A stretch of DNA of 64,000 bases from SSF14 sp046331245 (GTDB lineage: Bacteria; Actinomycetota; Acidimicrobiia; Acidimicrobiales; Microtrichaceae): the NCBI GenBank assembly GCA_046331245.1, contig JAXLRH010000012.1, forward strand, positions 53,060 through 117,059, read 5' to 3'. A program made the position numbers and the translations under genes. Shown piece after piece: positions 61,090-64,000 of the stretch (position 1 is the first letter of the stretch; each line of letters opens with the position of its first letter). The notes below the pieces were generated by a model. That model did no database searches. It had not been told where the DNA came from and was given only the letters and a program-made list of their open reading frames with translations.

Positions 61090-62205
61090 TCAGGCGTTGA
61101 GCAGCGCCTCGGCGATGACCGCTTCGTAGATCACGGTGTAGGCCTCGGCGAGACGATCCATCGAGAAGCGGTGGGCTCGGACGCGACCACGCTCGCGGAG
61201 GCGGTCCGCCAGCGCCGGGTCGCCGATGATCTGCGTGATCGCCATGGCGAAGGCGGCGGGATCTCCGGGCTCGGCGAGCAGCGCGGCGGCGGGCTCGTCG
61301 GCGATCGGCCCGGCGACACCGGCATAGCCGCTGATCGAGGACGCGACCACGGGAGCTCCGGCGGCCATCGCCTCGAGGAGGATCACACCGAACGACTCCC
61401 CACCGAGCGACGGCGCCGCGAAGACGGAAGCGGCAGCCATGCGACGGTTGCGCTCCTCGTTGCTGATGCGGCCGAGCCACTCGATGCGATGGTCGCCGGC
61501 ATGACGAGCTCGGAGCGCCTCGGTCTCGGGACCGTTGCCGGCGACCCACACACGAAGGTCACGGTCGATCAGCTGCACGGCCTCGAGCAGAACGCCGAGA
61601 CCCTTGCGCTCCTCGTGACGCCCCACGAACAGCACCGTGGGGACTGAATCTGGGAGTGCGGGGTCGACCCACGGCTCGGCGGTCGCGAACGGCTCGATCT
61701 CGACGCCGTTGAACAGGATCGTCCAGGGGTCCGGCATGGCAATACCGGCGAGCGCCTGGGCGTCGGGCGACACCGCGACCTTCGCGTCGATGCGTCCGCC
61801 GAACCAGCGGGCGAGGCTCGACATGGACTTGTAGAGCGCCTGCTCGCCCGCGGCGTGGAACGTGCCGACGATGGGCGCCGAGCGCAGCATGAGCGCGGTC
61901 ACGGTCGGGCCGGGTACGAGGGGTTCGTGCAAGTGGAGAACATCGAAGCGCTCGTCCCAGAGCGCGCGCATCGTGCGCAGTTGCGCCTGTGGGTTGGGCG
62001 AGATCGGCGCCATCGAACCATTGGATGCATTGAGAACGGACGGCCCGATGACCGTGACACCGCCCTCGGCGAGCGGCCCGTCCGAGGGCGCGATGATCTG
62101 CACGGTGTGACCGCGATCGCGTAGGGCGCGAGTGAGCCCGAGCACCTGGCCCTGCACGCCACCGGGGACGCTCAGGCTGTACGGGCAGACCATGGCGATG
62201 TGCAC
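61090..62205 (-). CDS. pimA: Phosphatidylinositol alpha-mannosyltransferase (GT4)
   Basis: Transfers the first mannose from GDP-mannose to phosphatidylinositol at the inner membrane face. The 371-residue GT-B enzyme starts HIAMVCPYSLSVPGGVQGQVLGL as in PimA, has GTFHAAGEQALYK, VLFVGRHEERKG and the donor-site PSLGGESFGVILLEAMAAGAPVVAS with the E(x7)E pattern. GTG at 62205 is the family start; the stop of patA lies 11 bases upstream. Part of the pgsA-patA-pimA set. Confidence 0.93.
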   Translation of the reverse strand: MHIAMVCPYSLSVPGGVQGQVLGLTRALRDRGHTVQIIAPSDGPLAEGGVTVIGPSVLNASNGSMAPISPNPQAQLRTMRALWDERFDVLHLHEPLVPGPTVTALMLRSAPIVGTFHAAGEQALYKSMSSLARWFGGRIDAKVAVSPDAQALAGIAMPDPWTILFNGVEIEPFATAEPWVDPALPDSVPTVLFVGRHEERKGLGVLLEAVQLIDRDLRVWVAGNGPETEALRARHAGDHRIEWLGRISNEERNRRMAAASVFAAPSLGGESFGVILLEAMAAGAPVVASSISGYAGVAGPIADEPAAALLAEPGDPAAFAMAITQIIGDPALADRLRERGRVRAHRFSMDRLAEAYTVIYEAVIAEALLNA

Positions 62206-62216
62206 GACCGCCCCGA

Positions 62217-63218
62217 TCAGCCCCGCGTCGGCGGAGCGATGCCGAGCGCTTCGAAGTCGCTGGGCCAGTTCGGCTGCAGCAGATGCCACTGCTCGGGAGC
62301 GCGGGAGATGAGCGCCTCGAGCTCGGACGCGAGCACCTCGGTGAAGCGAGCGACGTCGGCGCGGATGCTGGTGGCATCCGGCGTGCGCTCGATCTCGATC
62401 GGCGGACGCACGACGCCGTGCACACCCTTGTCCGTGAAGTAGACGGCAGTGGGCAGCACTCGGCATCCACCACGGAGAGCCATGATCGCCGGGCCCGCCG
62501 GCAGCGTGGTCTGCTCACCGAAGAACGAGACGGGCACACCCGAGCCGGTGAGGTCCCGGTCGCACAGCAGGCACACGATCTCCTTGTTCGCTGCGGCGTT
62601 GGCGACGTCGTCGGCAGCCGTCGGGCTGAGCGGAATGATGTTCATGCCGAGCGAGGTGCGGAACTCGAGGAACCACTCGAACAGCTCCGGCGGCTCGAGC
62701 TTCTCCACCACGGCGGCGAGGCCCCACCCGCGCACCTGCGTGATCCAGAACGCGGCCCACTCCCACCCGCCGAGGTGCGGCAGGGCGAGCACCGGGCCGA
62801 CGCCGTCCTCCTCCATCGCGGCTTCGATGTGCTCGATGCCGTCGACGGTGAAGCCGGCCTCGACGTCGTCCACGCTCATGCCCGTGAGGCGGAAGGAGTC
62901 GTAGTAGTAGCGCGCGTAGCTCTCGAAGGTGGCTTGCACCTTGGAGTTGAGCTCGTTCCGGGTGAGGTCGCGGCCATAGACCCGGCGGAGGTTGCGCTCG
63001 ACGATCAGGCGCTTGTCCCCGCCGCGGAACGCGGCGAGATGGCCGGCGGCCGACAGGACGGGATCACCCACCTGCCGGGGGGCGAGCTGCGCGAGCAGCT
63101 CACCGAGCTTGTAGGCGCCGACGACCGCCGGGCCGGCGGCGCGATCGGCGACGCGGCCGACCGTTCGACCGGCCACGCGGGCGGCCGTCTTCCGGGCCGC
63201 TGCGACAGGGTCGACCAT
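62217..63218 (-). CDS. patA: Phosphatidylinositol mannoside acyltransferase
   Basis: Acylates the mannose of PIM1/PIM2 from acyl-CoA. The 333-residue protein belongs to the HtrB/LPLAT superfamily: the HxxxD-type catalytic block reads LPHLGGWEWAAFW, followed by IVCLLCDRDLTGSGVPVSFFGEQTTLPAGPA and EQWHLLQPNWPSD. Position between pgsA and pimA matches mycobacteria exactly. Confidence 0.93.
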   Translation of the reverse strand: MVDPVAAARKTAARVAGRTVGRVADRAAGPAVVGAYKLGELLAQLAPRQVGDPVLSAAGHLAAFRGGDKRLIVERNLRRVYGRDLTRNELNSKVQATFESYARYYYDSFRLTGMSVDDVEAGFTVDGIEHIEAAMEEDGVGPVLALPHLGGWEWAAFWITQVRGWGLAAVVEKLEPPELFEWFLEFRTSLGMNIIPLSPTAADDVANAAANKEIVCLLCDRDLTGSGVPVSFFGEQTTLPAGPAIMALRGGCRVLPTAVYFTDKGVHGVVRPPIEIERTPDATSIRADVARFTEVLASELEALISRAPEQWHLLQPNWPSDFEALGIAPPTRG

Positions 63219-63227
63219 CTCCGGCGG

Positions 63228-63941
63228 TCAGTCGTTGCGGCGGCTGCGAGCGCGCTCGCGGGCCTCGGCGCGACGCGCCTGCCAGCGGGCGGCGGCCGGC
63301 GATTGCGCCGTGGTGCGGGGACGACGGCGGGCGGTGGCGGGCCGAGGCATGGGCTGCGGCTTCGACGCCTGGTTCCACACCTTGGCGAAGCGCTGGATCG
63401 ACGTGGCGAGGTTGAGCACGACGAGGATGACGAGCGTGGCGACGAGGAATCGGTCGAAGAGGAGACCGATGCCGAGGATCACGAAGCGCTCCGCCCGCTC
63501 GACGAGGCCGCCCTTGGCGTCGAGGCCGAGCGCGTCGGCCTTCGCACGGATGTAGGAGGGCAGCACCGCTGTGGCGAATGCCGCGAACGCGAGCACCGGC
63601 AGGTAGCGGGACTGGTTGGTGCCGGCGAGGTACCAGGCCACACCGCCGAACAGGAGGGCGTCGGTGACGCGGTCGCTCACGGAGTCGAAGAACGCGCCGC
63701 GCTGGCTGGACGTCCCCGACGCCTTGGCCACGGCACCGTCGAGCGTGTCGGGGATGCCGGTGAGGGCGAGCAGGATCACGCCGACGCGCAGGGCGCCTGC
63801 ACCGACGGCGATCGCACAGGCGACCGACATCAGGAGGCCGGTGGCGGTGATGGCGTCGGCGGGAATCCCCGCGCGCTTCACGCTCATGCCCACCGGGCGA
63901 ACCCAGGTCTCGATCTGGCCGCGGAAGCGTCCGTCGAGCAT
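63228..63941 (-). CDS. pgsA: Phosphatidylinositol phosphate synthase (CDP-alcohol phosphotransferase)
   Basis: Makes phosphatidylinositol phosphate from CDP-diacylglycerol and inositol phosphate. The 237-residue membrane protein has the signature DTLDGAVAKASGTSSQRGAF then FDSVSD, the D(x)2DG(x)2AR(x)8G(x)3D(x)3D motif with Lys replacing the Arg, and five to six helices. A Gln/Arg/Pro-rich cytoplasmic tail of about 55 residues follows. ATG at 63941 has GAAGGAG at good spacing; an upstream TTG is rejected. AT-rich DNA with TACTGT upstream (near 63973) probably contains the promoter. Confidence 0.93.
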   Translation of the reverse strand: MLDGRFRGQIETWVRPVGMSVKRAGIPADAITATGLLMSVACAIAVGAGALRVGVILLALTGIPDTLDGAVAKASGTSSQRGAFFDSVSDRVTDALLFGGVAWYLAGTNQSRYLPVLAFAAFATAVLPSYIRAKADALGLDAKGGLVERAERFVILGIGLLFDRFLVATLVILVVLNLATSIQRFAKVWNQASKPQPMPRPATARRRPRTTAQSPAAARWQARRAEARERARSRRND

Positions 63942-64000
63942 TGTGCACTCCTTCAACTGTGGTCAGCTAATTGCTAACTACAGTAAGCATAGGGGAACGA

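Noticed and set aside
63950..64000. Shared lipid-gene operator between pgsA and the desaturase (TTACAGTAGTT-like)
   Set aside because: Both upstream regions contain TAC(A/T)GT, but this is adequately explained as two -10 hexamers; no extended symmetry supports an operator.
1..64000. tRNA or rRNA genes
   Set aside because: I looked for cloverleaf-like and GGTTCGA/TTC-loop patterns in the intergenic gaps and saw none; nearly all gaps are too short.

Overview
The window is chromosomal DNA from a GC-rich actinobacterium. The gene order is the backbone seen in mycobacteria and relatives: pgsA-patA-pimA, pdxS-pdxT-yebC-ruvCAB, yajC-secDF-apt-relA, hisS-aspS-rarA-alaS-ruvX-mltG-aroE, aroKBQ-pepP-efp-nusB, pyrRBC-carAB-pyrDF-mihF-gmk. 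Thr-rich lipoprotein linkers, queA/tgt, a DUF4388 protein, a DUF222-HNH gene and a type I PyrF suggest the class Acidimicrobiia (inference; no rRNA is present to confirm it). Nearly all backbone genes lie on the minus strand and overlap by 1-4 bases, so they are read as long operons from right to left.

Layout from right to left. 64.0-61.1 kb: phosphatidylinositol and PIM lipid synthesis. 61.1-57.1 kb: a DUF222/HNH gene, then lemA, an HtpX-like protein that has lost its zinc site, and a DUF3048 lipoprotein. 57.1-49.7 kb: pyridoxal phosphate synthase, yebC, a peroxiredoxin and an ABC exporter, the Holliday-junction genes ruvCAB, and a small VOC gene bracketed by a 26-bp direct repeat. 49.7-41 kb: queuosine (queA, tgt), Sec translocase accessory genes, apt and relA. 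41-37 kb: a phosphate transporter with its DUF47 partner and a secreted papain-like protease. 37-29 kb: hisS, aspS, rarA, a heavily frameshifted alaS, and ruvX. 29-20 kb: mltG, shikimate genes without aroC, pepP, efp and nusB. 20-0 kb: the pyrimidine genes, mihF and gmk.

The pyrimidine run carries two insertions. Between pyrC and carA lie an MMPL transporter with a palindromic operator and four plus-strand envelope genes. Between carA and carB lie a fatty-acid desaturase and a 1.7-kb cassette-like tract. That tract holds three orphan plus-strand genes of lower GC3, with seven diverged copies of a roughly 25-base repeat placed behind stop codons and ahead of starts. It is the best candidate for an undescribed system here.

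Regulation visible in the sequence: a PyrR-binding RNA loop that matches the Bacillus consensus exactly, just upstream of pyrR, and an intrinsic terminator 24 bases ahead of carB that looks like an attenuator. No tRNA, rRNA, CRISPR array or complete mobile element was seen.
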